Below the pieces are notes generated by a model. The model was not told the origin of the DNA, searched no databases, and worked only from the letters and a program-made list of their open reading frames with translations. A DNA stretch of 64,000 nt. It comes from Macrococcus epidermidis. GTDB taxonomy: Bacteria; Bacillota; Bacilli; Staphylococcales; Staphylococcaceae. Positions 51,753-61,730 of the stretch are shown here, one piece after another. How positions within the stretch are numbered: position 1 is the first letter of the stretch; every line of letters begins with the position of its first letter. A program made the translations under genes and the position numbers. The stretch lies in assembly GCF_003259695.1 (NCBI RefSeq), contig NZ_PZJH01000001.1, positions 186,001 through 250,000 of the forward strand, read 5' to 3'.

Positions 51753-53820
51753 ATTAAATAACCAGGTTACAAAGCGCCGTGAAGATGGTTTCTTTGATCT
51801 AGAGAAAGATCAGGAGGCATTAGCTGTTTATTTAGAAGAAATTCATGACTTTACAATCCATTTTGACACGCCATTAGAGCGTTTACGTTTTTTAGTAGAT
51901 CAGGATTTTTACTATAATTTGTTTGAAGAATATTCGGAATTAGATTTAATGGAAATCATTAAATATGCTGAGAACATTCCTTTCCAGTTTGCAAGCTACA
52001 TGTCTGCAAGTAAATTCTTTAAAGATTATGCATTAAAGACAAACGATAAGAAACAATATTTAGAGGACTATAAACAACACGTTATTATCGTTGCATTATA
52101 CTTAGCAAAAGGCGATAAAGAAAAAGCAAAAGCATTAGTTTCTGCAATGATTGAACAGCGTTATCAGCCGGCGACACCGACATTTTTAAATGCAGGTCGT
52201 GCGCGTCGTGGTGAACTAGTGTCTTGTTTCTTACTTGAAGTAGATGACAGTCTAAATTCAATCAACTATATCGATTCCACAGCGAAACAATTATCTAAAA
52301 TTGGTGGCGGTGTAGCGATTAACTTATCAAAGTTACGTGCACGTGGTGAAGCTATTAAAGGTATTAAAGGTGTAGCAAAAGGTGTGTTACCTGTAGCGAA
52401 AGCTTTAGAAGGTGGATTTAGCTATGCTGATCAATTAGGACAACGCCCAGGTGCTGGTGCTGTATATTTAAATATCTTCCATTATGATGTATTAGAATTT
52501 TTGGACACTAAGAAAGTAAATGCGGATGAAGATTTAAGATTATCAACAATTTCTACTGGATTAATCGTTCCATCGAAATTCTTTGAACTCGCTAAAGAAG
52601 GAAAAGAATTCTTTATGTTTGCGCCGCATACTGTAGAGCGTGAATATGGGCAAACATTAGACGATTTAGATATCGAAGTAATGTACGAAGAGCTTGTTCA
52701 AAATCCGAATGTGATGAAGAAATCAAAAGACGCACGTGAGATGTTAAACTTAATCGCCCAAACACAATTACAATCAGGGTATCCTTACTTAATGTTTAAA
52801 GATAACGCGAATAAAGTTCACGCAAATTCTAACCTCGGTCAAATTAAGATGAGTAACTTATGTACTGAAATCTTCCAGTTACAAGAAACTTCAGTGATTA
52901 ATGATTATGGTACAGAAGATGAAATTAAACGTGATATTTCGTGTAACCTGGGCTCACTTAATATCGTTAATGTTATGGAATCTAAGAAATTCCAGGATTC
53001 AGTACATATCGGTATGGACGCATTAACGACAGTTAGTGATGCTGCTGATATTAAGAACGCTCCTGGTGTTGCAAAAGCAAACCGTGAACTACATTCTGTA
53101 GGGCTAGGTGTGATGAACTTACACGGGTACTTAGCAAAAAATAAAATTGGCTATGAAAGTGAAGAAGCGAAGGAATTTGCTGCAACATTCTTTATGATGA
53201 TGAACTATTATTCAATTGAACGTTCAATGCAGATTGCGATGGAACGCAACGAACGTTATGCAGATTTTGAAAAATCAAACTATGCAACAGGTGAGTACTT
53301 CGTGAAATATGAAACGACTGATTATGCACCGAAATCAGATAAAGTGAAAGCTTTATTTGAAGGTATGGATGTACCGACACAAGCAGACTGGACGACATTA
53401 AAAGAAGCTGTGATGAAAAATGGTTTATTCCATGCATACCGTTTAGCGATTGCACCAACGCAAAGTATCTCATATGTTCAAAATGCAACAAGTTCAGTAA
53501 TGCCGATAGTTGATCAGATTGAACGTAGAACATATGGTAATGCAGAGACATTCTATCCAATGCCATTCTTATCTCCTGAGTCTATGTGGTTCTATAAATC
53601 AGCATTCAATACGAACCAAATGAAATTGATTGATTTAATCGCAACAATTCAGGAGCACGTGGATCAAGGGATATCAACAATTTTATTTGTTAACTCTGAT
53701 ATTTCTACAAGAGAATTATCTAGACTTTATGTCTATGCGCATCATAAAGGGTTAAAATCTCTGTACTATACACGTAATAAATTATTAAGTGTAGAAGAAT
53801 GTACAAGCTGTGCAGTGTAA
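51715..53820 (+). CDS. nrdE: Class Ib ribonucleotide reductase large subunit NrdE
   Basis: NrdE reduces ribonucleoside diphosphates to deoxy forms. The 701-residue protein shows the active-site Cys in L-V-S-C-F-L near residue 169, N-L-C-T-E-I near 386, P-T-Q-S-I-S near 584 and the redox pair at the C-terminus (E-E-C-T-S-C-A-V). The start ATG overlaps nrdI and follows GTGGAAG. Confidence 0.96.
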   Translation: MKTVEEKQYNHIELNNQVTKRREDGFFDLEKDQEALAVYLEEIHDFTIHFDTPLERLRFLVDQDFYYNLFEEYSELDLMEIIKYAENIPFQFASYMSASKFFKDYALKTNDKKQYLEDYKQHVIIVALYLAKGDKEKAKALVSAMIEQRYQPATPTFLNAGRARRGELVSCFLLEVDDSLNSINYIDSTAKQLSKIGGGVAINLSKLRARGEAIKGIKGVAKGVLPVAKALEGGFSYADQLGQRPGAGAVYLNIFHYDVLEFLDTKKVNADEDLRLSTISTGLIVPSKFFELAKEGKEFFMFAPHTVEREYGQTLDDLDIEVMYEELVQNPNVMKKSKDAREMLNLIAQTQLQSGYPYLMFKDNANKVHANSNLGQIKMSNLCTEIFQLQETSVINDYGTEDEIKRDISCNLGSLNIVNVMESKKFQDSVHIGMDALTTVSDAADIKNAPGVAKANRELHSVGLGVMNLHGYLAKNKIGYESEEAKEFAATFFMMMNYYSIERSMQIAMERNERYADFEKSNYATGEYFVKYETTDYAPKSDKVKALFEGMDVPTQADWTTLKEAVMKNGLFHAYRLAIAPTQSISYVQNATSSVMPIVDQIERRTYGNAETFYPMPFLSPESMWFYKSAFNTNQMKLIDLIATIQEHVDQGISTILFVNSDISTRELSRLYVYAHHKGLKSLYYTRNKLLSVEECTSCAV

Positions 53821-53868
53821 TATCTGTATTAATAATAAACGATAACTACAATGAATAATTAAATTATA

Positions 53869-53888
53869 AAGAGGCCGCAAGGTCTCTT
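53869..53888 (+). other. GNRA-loop hairpin between nrdE and nrdF
   Basis: An 8-bp stem AAGAGGCC/GGTCTCTT closes a GCAA tetraloop. No T run follows, so it is not a classical terminator. It lies 40 nt before nrdF and may set message stability or partial attenuation. Confidence 0.65.
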
Positions 53889-53928
53889 ATTACTGCTTTT
53901 AAAATCACTTATACAAAGGACTGACAAA

Positions 53929-54897
53929 ATGAAAGCTGTTAACTGGAATACACAAGAAGATATGACGAATATGTTCTGGCGTCAAAATATCTCACAAATG
54001 TGGGTAGAATCTGAATTTAAAGTATCAAAAGATATTGCAAGCTGGAAAGAACTAACTGAAGATGAGAAGTACACGTTTAATCATGCACTTGCAGGTTTAA
54101 CAGGGCTAGATACGCATCAGGCAGATGATGGTATGCCGTTAATCGGATTACACACACAGGATTTACGTAAAAAGGCAGTGTACTCATTTATGGGCATGAT
54201 GGAACAAATTCATGCGAAGAGTTATTCACATATTTTTACAACATTACTACCGTCTTCTGAAACAAATGATTTATTAGACAACTGGGTAGTTAATGAACCA
54301 CATCTTAAATTTAAATCCGATTTAATCGTTGGTCGTTACCATAAATTATGGGCTAAAGATGCCTCTATATATGATCAGTACATGGCACGTGTAGCATCAG
54401 TATTTCTTGAGACATTTTTATTCTATAGTGGGTTCTATTACCCATTATTCCTAGCTGGACAAGGGAAAATGACAACTTCAGGAGAAATTATCCGAAAAAT
54501 TTTACTTGATGAATCTATTCACGGTGTGTTTACAGGTCTTGACGCACAAAGTCTGCGCAATGAATTAACAGATGATGAGAAGCTACGAGCGGATAAAGAT
54601 ATGTATGATATGCTTCAAAAGTTATATGCGAATGAAGAAAGCTATACAAAGATGTTGTATGATCGTGTAGGTTTAACTGAAGATGTCTTAAACTATGTAC
54701 AATACAATGGGAATAAAGCTTTAGCGAATTTAGGATTCGAACCATACTTTGACGAAAAGGATTTTAATCCGATCATTGAAAATGCTTTAAATACATCGAC
54801 GAAAAATCACGATTTCTTTAGTGTAAAAGGTGATGGATATGTTATAGCATTAAATGTTGAAGCTTTGACTGATGAAGATTTTGTCTTCGAAAATTAA
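53929..54897 (+). CDS. nrdF: Class Ib ribonucleotide reductase small subunit NrdF
   Basis: NrdF carries the dinuclear metal and tyrosyl radical that NrdE needs. The 322 residues show metal-ligand segments with E-Q-I-H-A-K-S-Y and D-E-S-I-H-G-V, and the usual helical fold. It is separated from nrdE by 108 nt holding a GNRA hairpin. The start follows AAAGGACTG. A strong terminator ends the operon. Confidence 0.95.
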   Translation: MKAVNWNTQEDMTNMFWRQNISQMWVESEFKVSKDIASWKELTEDEKYTFNHALAGLTGLDTHQADDGMPLIGLHTQDLRKKAVYSFMGMMEQIHAKSYSHIFTTLLPSSETNDLLDNWVVNEPHLKFKSDLIVGRYHKLWAKDASIYDQYMARVASVFLETFLFYSGFYYPLFLAGQGKMTTSGEIIRKILLDESIHGVFTGLDAQSLRNELTDDEKLRADKDMYDMLQKLYANEESYTKMLYDRVGLTEDVLNYVQYNGNKALANLGFEPYFDEKDFNPIIENALNTSTKNHDFFSVKGDGYVIALNVEALTDEDFVFEN

Positions 54898-54906
54898 ATT
54901 AATTTG

Positions 54907-54945
54907 ACAAGCTAATGACAAATTTTGCATTAGCTTGTTTTTTTA
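54907..54945 (+). terminator. Terminator of the nrd operon
   Basis: An 11-bp stem ACAAGCTAATG/CATTAGCTTGT with a 10-nt loop followed by seven T. Confidence 0.9.
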
Positions 54946-55026
54946 TGCTTTGTCACAGTTTGTTCATTGAATAGCAGAATGAAGTTCATGATAATTATAT
55001 GGACATTAAATTTTAGGGGGATAACT

Positions 55027-55437
55027 ATGAAGAAATTATTCATCATTGCAGCAAGTGCATTAATGCTTACTGCATGTGGTCAGGAAACACAACAAGAAGG
55101 TCATGAAGGGCACGGAACGCATTCAGAATCTAAATCAGTAACACCTTTAACTGTTGATTTAAAGGTGCCTGCTAAAGCAAAAGCAGGTGATTCAGTGAAG
55201 ATAACTGCAACGGTTAAACATGGTAAGACTTTTGTAAACGAAGCGGATGAAGTCATGTTTGAAATCATTAAAGATAAAGATATGAAAAATTCTGTGAAAG
55301 AAAAAGTTAAAAAAGCTAAAGATGGCGTATATACTTTAGAATATACATTTAAAGAAAAAGGAAACTATAATGTCATCAGTCATGTGACTGCACACAATCA
55401 ACATACGATGCCTAATGCAGATATCGTTGTTGAATAA
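55027..55437 (+). CDS. YtkA/FixH-like lipoprotein
   Basis: This 136-residue protein has a lipoprotein signal ending in M-L-T-A-C (lipid-modified Cys18), a His/Glu-rich linker (H-E-G-H-G-T-H-S) that may bind metal, and a beta-sandwich YtkA-like domain from about residue 40 to the end (Y-N-V-I-S-H-V-T-A-H). Its role is not known. ATG 55027 follows AGGGGG; ATG 54967 has none. Confidence 0.83.
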   Translation: MKKLFIIAASALMLTACGQETQQEGHEGHGTHSESKSVTPLTVDLKVPAKAKAGDSVKITATVKHGKTFVNEADEVMFEIIKDKDMKNSVKEKVKKAKDGVYTLEYTFKEKGNYNVISHVTAHNQHTMPNADIVVE

Positions 55438-55464
55438 GTTCTAAAATTTATTATTGTATTATAA

Positions 55465-55498
55465 AAAGGGATGTGGACACGCGTGTCCATATCCCTTT
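55465..55498. terminator. Bidirectional terminator between YtkA-like and murB genes
   Basis: A 16-bp stem starting AAAGGGATGTGGACAC with a 2-nt apparent loop, one G-U pair and a T run on each strand. Confidence 0.88.
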
Positions 55499-56411
55499 AA
55501 ATCTTATCACCAATAACGCGAACTTCAGGCTGTAATTCAATACCACTATTTTCTAATACGACCTTTTGTACATGCGCAATCATTTCTTCATAATCTGTTG
55601 CAGTACCATTATCGACATTTACAATAAAACCAGCATGCTTTTTAGAGACTTCCACGCCTCCGATACGATAGCCCTGTAACCCAGCTTCTTGTATCAGTTG
55701 ACCGGCAAAATGTCCTGGTGGTCTTCTAAAAACGCTACCACAAGAAGGATATTCTAATGGTTGTTTGTCTTCACGACGTTCTGTTAAGATATCCATTTGA
55801 GATTGTATTAAATTAATATCGCCACGTTGTAATTTAAATGTTGCTTCAAGTACGACATAATGTTCTGATTGAATAATACTAGTTCTGTAATCTAAGGCTA
55901 GCGCTTCATTCGTTAATGTAAGGATTTCTCCGTGCTGATCGACTACAGTGGCACTTTCAATAACATCTTTAACTTCTCCGCCATAAGCACCAGCGTTCAT
56001 ATAAACTGCCCCTCCAACAGAACCAGGTATTCCACAGGCAAATTCTAATCCTGTTAAATGATGGTCGCGTGCAATACGTGATACGTCGATAATCGCTGCA
56101 CCACTGCTGGCAATAATCGTATCGTATTCAACCTGTACATCCGTTAATCCGAGCAGGCTAATAACGATACCACGTATGCCACCATCTCTGATGATAATGT
56201 TTGATCCGTTGCCTAGGAAAGTTACTGTTATATTGTTTTCATTAGCGTACTGAATTGTTTTTTGTATTTCGGAATATTTTATCGGCGTAATATATATATC
56301 AGCATTACCACCTGTTTTTGTATACGTGTAATTTTTTAATGGTTCATTCATTTTAATATGGATAGGATCGATAATTGTAGTCAATTGATTATATATTTCA
56401 GTTACTTGCAT
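55497..56411 (-). CDS. murB: UDP-N-acetylenolpyruvoylglucosamine reductase MurB
   Basis: MurB makes UDP-N-acetylmuramic acid with NADPH and FAD. The 304-residue enzyme shows the FAD-binding T-F-L-G-N-G-S-N region near residue 61, [10 protein letters not shown] and the active serine in P-S-C-G-S-V-F. The length is normal for the short type II form. The start ATG follows AAAGGGCG. Confidence 0.94.
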   Translation of the reverse strand: MQVTEIYNQLTTIIDPIHIKMNEPLKNYTYTKTGGNADIYITPIKYSEIQKTIQYANENNITVTFLGNGSNIIIRDGGIRGIVISLLGLTDVQVEYDTIIASSGAAIIDVSRIARDHHLTGLEFACGIPGSVGGAVYMNAGAYGGEVKDVIESATVVDQHGEILTLTNEALALDYRTSIIQSEHYVVLEATFKLQRGDINLIQSQMDILTERREDKQPLEYPSCGSVFRRPPGHFAGQLIQEAGLQGYRIGGVEVSKKHAGFIVNVDNGTATDYEEMIAHVQKVVLENSGIELQPEVRVIGDKI

Positions 56412-56468
56412 TCTTATTACGCCCTTTCGGTGAATTCAAACTTAATTATATCAGTTAAAGGAATGATT

Positions 56469-56969
56469 TTAAACTGACAGTTTACGTTTGAACCATTCTG
56501 ACTTTTTATTTTCATATTCTTTCACAGAAATTTCATGATTAAGATCTTTCTTATATTGATTAAACGCTTGAATTTGTTCTATTAAAATAGCTTGGCCAAT
56601 TAAGTAATGATTTAATTTTTTACTGTCTTCTTCTACGATATGTAAACGCACAACTTCAGTTAGTGATTGTAAATCACTAAACTGTGCATATACACACTTC
56701 TTTTGATAGGGGTGATGTAATCGATAAAAGTGTTGCAGGTTTAGACGTTTTTCATCAAGTGTTGTCATTGCATGCAAACTTTTTACTACAACAAGTATAT
56801 CAATAATACCACTTGTTAAGGCTCCGTCTACGGAAGTAGAACCGATATGCAATGTTTTGATAATAGGAGTGTCTAATAGTGTGATTAGCATTTTATTAAT
56901 CTCTTCAAATTTTTTTCTGTATTGTTCTGTTCTATTATTGATTGTAAGTATTGGTTTCTGTTTTTGCAT
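56469..56969 (-). CDS. GrpB/UPF0157 family protein
   Basis: The 166-residue protein has H-I-G-S-T-S-V-D-G near residue 42-50 and I-I-D-I-L-V-V-V, typical of the GrpB nucleotidyltransferase-like fold. A C-terminal K-x-x-L-N-H-E-I helix is also present. Function is unproven. The Pro-Gly of the usual S-V-P-G motif is D-G here. The start ATG has GGAAAA nearby, a weak SD. Confidence 0.75.
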   Translation of the reverse strand: MQKQKPILTINNRTEQYRKKFEEINKMLITLLDTPIIKTLHIGSTSVDGALTSGIIDILVVVKSLHAMTTLDEKRLNLQHFYRLHHPYQKKCVYAQFSDLQSLTEVVRLHIVEEDSKKLNHYLIGQAILIEQIQAFNQYKKDLNHEISVKEYENKKSEWFKRKLSV

Positions 56970-57073
56970 GTACCATTTTTCCTTTCATAAGTAACTATAG
57001 CCCTTTGATTAATGAATGTAGGTTTTATTTCTCGGCTAAATTAGGTATAATATTGATATTGAGGAGAGCATAT

Positions 57074-57967
57074 ATGAAAAAATTATATTCTATTGTATTA
57101 ATATTATTTATAAGTACAGTTATTGCAGGTTGCGGTAATAAAGTAAAGTCTGATATTAATGATTATAAAGCTCAAATGAAAGATGTACAATCTGAAGAAA
57201 AGAAACTTGTTCAACAAATCGATGGTTTAGGATTGGATAAAGCCGACCAATTACTAGGCTCAGAAGTTACAGAAGAGAAAAAGAAAAAGTTAAAAAAGAT
57301 TGAATTAGATATCAATGAAAAAATAAAACCACAACTTAAAGCTTATGAGAAAAAAGTTATGGCCGTTAATCCTGATACGAAAGAAGTTAAAGATGTTCAT
57401 AGTATATACGTGAGAAACTTAAATAAAAAGAAACAATTCATTTCTGAACTTGATCGATATATGAAGCTATTTAATCAGTCAATATTATCCAATGAAAAAA
57501 TTTTAGAATATACGAAAGTATTTGAAAAAAATAAAGCTTTAAATGAAAAGTATGCAAAAAAAGCAGAAAGCAATAGTAATGAGTCCGAAGATTTTGATAC
57601 ATTAACTAAATTATTAAATGACAATAGCGATATTTTAAAAGAAAAAGTAGCCTATTTAACATCAAGTGGAAGTGTGAACGAGAAACAAGTGTATATTGAT
57701 GAAACGTTAATTCCATTACTAAAATCAAGCGTCAATAAATTGAATCAAACGAAACTGAAATCTAAAAATGTAATCGGGATGCGCAAAGCTACAATTGAAA
57801 CATATTACAGTTTAATTAATTATTATAAAGAACGAAAAGTTGCCATGAAGACAGAAAGTGAACTTCAAAAATTACCGATTCAAAATATTTTAGAAAATAC
57901 GAAATATATTAAGTCGATTGATGAAAAGTATTATGATGCTTTAAATAGTTTAGAAGCAAAACAATAA
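57074..57967 (+). CDS. Coiled-coil lipoprotein, staphylococcal type
   Basis: The 297-residue protein has a lipoprotein signal ending in V-I-A-G-C (Cys20) and then a mostly helical, Lys/Glu-rich chain with coiled-coil character. It ends in S-I-D-E-K-Y-Y-D-A-L. This end resembles the staphylococcal lipoproteins called EMYY-motif lipoproteins, but I hold that at low confidence. The start ATG 57074 follows GAGGAG; an upstream in-frame ATG overlaps the divergent GrpB gene. It ends at a strong terminator. Confidence 0.7.
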   Translation: MKKLYSIVLILFISTVIAGCGNKVKSDINDYKAQMKDVQSEEKKLVQQIDGLGLDKADQLLGSEVTEEKKKKLKKIELDINEKIKPQLKAYEKKVMAVNPDTKEVKDVHSIYVRNLNKKKQFISELDRYMKLFNQSILSNEKILEYTKVFEKNKALNEKYAKKAESNSNESEDFDTLTKLLNDNSDILKEKVAYLTSSGSVNEKQVYIDETLIPLLKSSVNKLNQTKLKSKNVIGMRKATIETYYSLINYYKERKVAMKTESELQKLPIQNILENTKYIKSIDEKYYDALNSLEAKQ

Positions 57968-57998
57968 AAGTATAAAAGGCAACTGCCTTTTATACTTT
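57965..57998. terminator. Bidirectional terminator
   Basis: A 16-bp stem begins AAAAGTATAAAAGGCA with a 2-nt apparent loop, between the lipoprotein and the convergent small membrane gene. Confidence 0.9.
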
Positions 57999-58210
57999 TA
58001 TTTGAGTGTTTCATTTTTATCATGCTTAGAAATAATGATATTCTTTGCAATCACGGTTAATATCCATATTGCTATTGCAATAAATATAACGATAGTAAGC
58101 GTAGGATTTTTATTAATATCCTTAAAAAAGAGTAACACATAAATTAAAACGCAAGTATTTAATGTATCGATAAAGGTCCAGCGTTTAAGAGGGAATTTAT
58201 TGTTGTTCAT
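57998..58210 (-). CDS. Small two-helix membrane protein
   Basis: The 70-residue protein has hydrophobic segments at about 14-29 and 36-58, with a basic N-terminus and Lys-rich tail. No family is recognised. The start ATG follows GGAGGT, so translation is likely. It stands alone between a terminator and a divergent brxC. Confidence 0.6.
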   Translation of the reverse strand: MNNNKFPLKRWTFIDTLNTCVLIYVLLFFKDINKNPTLTIVIFIAIAIWILTVIAKNIIISKHDKNETLK

Positions 58211-58352
58211 CGTGTAACCTCCAAATATTTGTTAAAGTCATTATACCAATGTGTAATTATTTGAGATAGGGGTAATATTAAATAATACATTGCAAAAATA
58301 ATCTTACCATGATATATTTTAAAAATCGAAAGCACAATTATGGGGTGAAATC

Positions 58353-58673
58353 ATGATTATAAAATTGAATACGATTGAACAGTTTGAAGAGATGCTTGAA
58401 TCGAATAGTAAGGTATTTTTTCTGAAGCATTCAAACACATGCCCAATATCTGCGAGTGCATATGATCAATTTGATAATTTTGCTTATGAACGCGATATTA
58501 ACGCATATTATTTAATCGTTCAGGATGCACGTGATTTATCCAATTATATTGAAGCGAAGACAAACATCAAACATGAATCACCTCAAGCATTTTACTTTAA
58601 TAATGGAGAAGTTATGTGGCATGACAGTCATAAAAATATAACAATTGCAAATCTTTCTAAAGCAGAAGAATAG
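58353..58673 (+). CDS. brxC: Monothiol bacilliredoxin BrxC (YtxJ)
   Basis: BrxC reduces bacillithiol mixed disulfides. The 106-residue thioredoxin-fold protein has the redox site T-C30-P-I-S in K-H-S-N-T-C-P-I-S and the terminal E-S-P-Q-A segment of the cis-Pro loop. It starts after GGGGTG. A hairpin follows at 58708. Confidence 0.9.
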   Translation: MIIKLNTIEQFEEMLESNSKVFFLKHSNTCPISASAYDQFDNFAYERDINAYYLIVQDARDLSNYIEAKTNIKHESPQAFYFNNGEVMWHDSHKNITIANLSKAEE

Positions 58674-58707
58674 TGAAGAAGATTCAGAAATAAATAATAA
58701 TTATATT

Positions 58708-58738
58708 AACTAATAGTGCTACTATTAGTTATTTATTT
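58708..58738 (+). terminator. Terminator after brxC
   Basis: A 10-bp stem AACTAATAGT/ACTATTAGTT with a 3-nt loop, followed by ATTTATTTT. Confidence 0.75.
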
Positions 58739-58749
58739 TGGAGGAAAAG

Positions 58750-59832
58750 ATGAAGATATTAGTTGCTATGGATTCATTTTTTGATATTTTATTCTCTCAT
58801 CACGCGAATCAATATGTTTTTGATGGTATTAAAGCAGTTGATAATACTGCAAATATCGTAATGGTCCCGTTATTTGAGAGCGATAAAAATATGATAGACG
58901 CTTTATTAGTATGGGAAAAAGGTCGTAAAATTAAACGAAATGTCAGCAGTGATTTATTAATGCCGATTGAAGTAGAAGTGGCTATTTTAGAACAGGACAC
59001 TATGCTCATTGATGGAAAGACGATTTTAAGCAGTAAAAATCCATTAGCAGCTTCGAGTTATGGTCTTGGCCAATTGATTACACAAGGGTTAGATATGGGG
59101 GTAAAATCATTTATCATATCAATTGGTGGCATCACCACTTTTGATGCAGGTCTTGGGATGCTCAATGCATTCGGTGCAAAATTCTATAATCGAGATTACA
59201 TATTAATAGATGGTCCACTTAAACAGAGTGATCTAAAAGAAATTAGACATATTGAGTTGGGTGATATGGATGATCGTTTAAAAGAAGTTTCATTTACAGT
59301 AGTGAGTGACCACCAGTATAAGATATATGGTAAAGAAAGTCATATTGCGAATAGTGAGTTTGATTTTGAAACGAAACAGACTATAGATAATAGTATTTGG
59401 TATATTTCAGAGCAATTTAAGAAATTTGGTATTGATTTAAATGCTTCAATTTATGGTGGCGATGGTGGTGGCCTTCGCGCTGTGTTTGAACAGCTATTCA
59501 ATGCTAAGACGAAAACATCTGCTGAACTAATTTTTATGCGTACACACATCGGCAGTTTGATAAACGAAGCAGATATGGTGATATATGGTGGTGGAAGTAT
59601 GAATGAAACGACGGGTTCACTAGTCGTTAGTGAAATTAATAAGCTGCAGAATCCTGATAAGATAAACATATATTTAATGGGTGGAAAACAATATAAGCAA
59701 ATGAGTAATGATAAAGAAGCGATTGAGCTTAATATTTATCCTGAAGTAAGCTCGGATACTGAAGATATTCAAATCGGTATTCAATTACAGAATACTGCAA
59801 AGCAAATTGTGATGGCTACAAGAAAACAATAA
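58750..59832 (+). CDS. Glycerate kinase family homologue with diverged active-site motifs
   Basis: The 360-residue protein follows the glycerate kinase type I layout: N-terminal M-K-I-L-V-A-M-D-S-F, I-G-G-I-T-T-F-D-A-G-L-G near residue 120 and G-G-D-G-G-G-L-R-A-V near 238. The usual G-E-G-x-x-D-x-Q motif is Y-G-G-G-S-M-N-E-T-T here, and G-G-S-A-T is G-G-I-T-T. Catalysis as a glycerate kinase is therefore uncertain. The start ATG 58750 follows TTGGAGG. Confidence 0.78.
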   Translation: MKILVAMDSFFDILFSHHANQYVFDGIKAVDNTANIVMVPLFESDKNMIDALLVWEKGRKIKRNVSSDLLMPIEVEVAILEQDTMLIDGKTILSSKNPLAASSYGLGQLITQGLDMGVKSFIISIGGITTFDAGLGMLNAFGAKFYNRDYILIDGPLKQSDLKEIRHIELGDMDDRLKEVSFTVVSDHQYKIYGKESHIANSEFDFETKQTIDNSIWYISEQFKKFGIDLNASIYGGDGGGLRAVFEQLFNAKTKTSAELIFMRTHIGSLINEADMVIYGGGSMNETTGSLVVSEINKLQNPDKINIYLMGGKQYKQMSNDKEAIELNIYPEVSSDTEDIQIGIQLQNTAKQIVMATRKQ

Positions 59833-59841
59833 TTATTTATT

Positions 59842-59886
59842 AAAAGGGAAGAGGGTGAGACATAAGTCTTAGCCCTCTTCCCTTTT
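59842..59886. terminator. Bidirectional terminator between the kinase homologue and pepT
   Basis: A 14-bp GC-rich stem AAAAGGGAAGAGGG/CCCTCTTCCCTTTT, with an inner AGAC/GTCT pairing in the loop. Confidence 0.9.
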
Positions 59887-59894
59887 TATATGAT

Positions 59895-61118
59895 TTATGC
59901 GATTTCTTCAAATTTAGCTAATATACCAACAATCGTCATCACTGATTTTTCCATATCATCGATTGATACGTATTCATATGGTCCATGGAAGTTTTCAGCC
60001 CCTGTAAAGATATTTGGAGTAGGTAACCCCATAAATGATAACTGACTACCATCTGTACCCCCTCGTATCGGTTCAACAATTGGTTCGATATTTAATGATT
60101 TCATAACTTCTAACGGTACATCGATTAGCGCTTTATGAGGTGTGATTTTCTCGCCCATATTGAAGTATTGATCTTTAATTGAAATGCTCGCTGCATCATT
60201 ACCATATTCAGTTTGGAATGATTTAATAATCTCTTCCATAGTTGCTTTACGTGCTTCAAACTTTTCTCGGTCATGATCACGGATAATGTATGAAAGTTTC
60301 GCATGTTCGACGTTACCGTTCATATCCATTAAGTGATAGAATCCTTCATATCCTTCTGTATGCTCTGGACGCTCCTGCTCAGGTAATGTACTTTGGAAAC
60401 GCACAGCTAAGTTTAATGCGTTAACCATTTTGTCTTTCGCACTTCCTGGATGCACGTTAACACCATTAAATTCAACTTCAACACCTGCAGCGTTAAAGCT
60501 TTCATATTGCAATTCACCACGACGTCCACCGTCAATAGTATATGCAAATTGTGCACCAAAACGTTCAACATCAAATTTGTGCGGTCCGCGACCAATTTCT
60601 TCATCAGGAGTGAAACCGAAACGAATTTTTCCGTGCTTGATTTCTGGATGATTGATTAAGTATTCAATTGCTGTCATGATTTCAGTAATTCCGGCTTTAT
60701 TATCAGCACCTAAAAGTGTTGTTCCGTCAGTTGTCATCAATGTATGACCTGTATAAATTTCTAGTTCAGGGAACTTTGCTTTTTCAATGACTAAACCACT
60801 CTTTAAGGTAATATCTTCTCCATTAAAGTTGTCGATAATTTGTGGAGACACATTCGTCCCTGTGAAATCAGTAGCAGTATCAACGTGTGCAAGTAACCCG
60901 ATAGTCGGTACTTCTTTGTCTGTATTTGCTGGTAGTGTAGCAAATAAATAACCATATTCATCGATATCAGTTTCAAGACCTAAAGATTCGATTTCATTTT
61001 GTAACAAGTTAAGTAAATCCCATTGTTTTTCTGTTGATGGGGTAGTGGTGCTTGCTGCATTCGATTGCGTATCAATTGTTACATAGCGTGTTAATCGTTC
61101 AATTAATTTATCTTTCAT
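59895..61118 (-). CDS. pepT: Peptidase T (tripeptide aminopeptidase)
   Basis: PepT removes the N-terminal residue from tripeptides in the cytosol. The 407-residue M20 enzyme shows zinc ligands in [22 protein letters not shown] and Y-T-I-D-G-G, and the C-terminal N-F-H-G-P-Y-E. It complements the peptide transporters at 47-50 kb. The start follows AGGAGG. Confidence 0.95.
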   Translation of the reverse strand: MKDKLIERLTRYVTIDTQSNAASTTTPSTEKQWDLLNLLQNEIESLGLETDIDEYGYLFATLPANTDKEVPTIGLLAHVDTATDFTGTNVSPQIIDNFNGEDITLKSGLVIEKAKFPELEIYTGHTLMTTDGTTLLGADNKAGITEIMTAIEYLINHPEIKHGKIRFGFTPDEEIGRGPHKFDVERFGAQFAYTIDGGRRGELQYESFNAAGVEVEFNGVNVHPGSAKDKMVNALNLAVRFQSTLPEQERPEHTEGYEGFYHLMDMNGNVEHAKLSYIIRDHDREKFEARKATMEEIIKSFQTEYGNDAASISIKDQYFNMGEKITPHKALIDVPLEVMKSLNIEPIVEPIRGGTDGSQLSFMGLPTPNIFTGAENFHGPYEYVSIDDMEKSVMTIVGILAKFEEIA

Positions 61119-61232
61119 TTGTAATCCTCCTGTTGTGAATATAAGTTAATATAATTATTTTAATCTTAAATGTCAAAAAATCACACTTATTTTTAATTTT
61201 CTTGAAAATAGAAAACTAAAAATAAATGCGAT

Positions 61233-61718
61233 TTATAGTTTGATTGGTTTTTGACCTTTCTTTCTGCGATGTTTATTATATTTAAAACGGGAATAACCTT
61301 TAAGAAATGTCTGGAACAATATTTCTGCGATTAATAATCCGAATGCAATTGCACCAGATGCAAGTGTGGCTTCCATACCTTTCGCTAATGCTTCACTAAA
61401 GTCCGAAATAATAAGATTCTTTGTTGCATCATAGGCAACGCCTCCTGGTACGAGTGGAATAATACCTGCAACGTTAAAGATAATTACAGGACGTTTATAA
61501 TATCTCGCAAAAAGATGTGCACATAAACTGAGCGATAGGGATCCTAAAAATACACCGACAGCAAGAGTAAGTTTTGTAGATTCTGCAATCGTAAATACCA
61601 TCCAGCCAATTGCACCGACAAATCCACATGCCATCAGTAGTTTACGCGGAGCATTAAATACGATTGCAAAAAATACAGATGCAAAGAAACTAATGATTGT
61701 TTGAAATAATAACGTCAT
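61233..61718 (-). CDS. ThrE-type threonine/serine exporter, small subunit (DUF3815)
   Basis: The 161-residue protein has four membrane segments and matches the C-terminal half of the ThrE exporter, with a typical L-V-P-G-G-V-A-Y segment near residue 90. With its neighbour it probably forms one exporter of threonine or serine. It starts 12 nt after the partner gene with GGAGGA. Confidence 0.87.
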   Translation of the reverse strand: MTLLFQTIISFFASVFFAIVFNAPRKLLMACGFVGAIGWMVFTIAESTKLTLAVGVFLGSLSLSLCAHLFARYYKRPVIIFNVAGIIPLVPGGVAYDATKNLIISDFSEALAKGMEATLASGAIAFGLLIAEILFQTFLKGYSRFKYNKHRRKKGQKPIKL

Positions 61719-61730
61719 CGATTAATCCTC

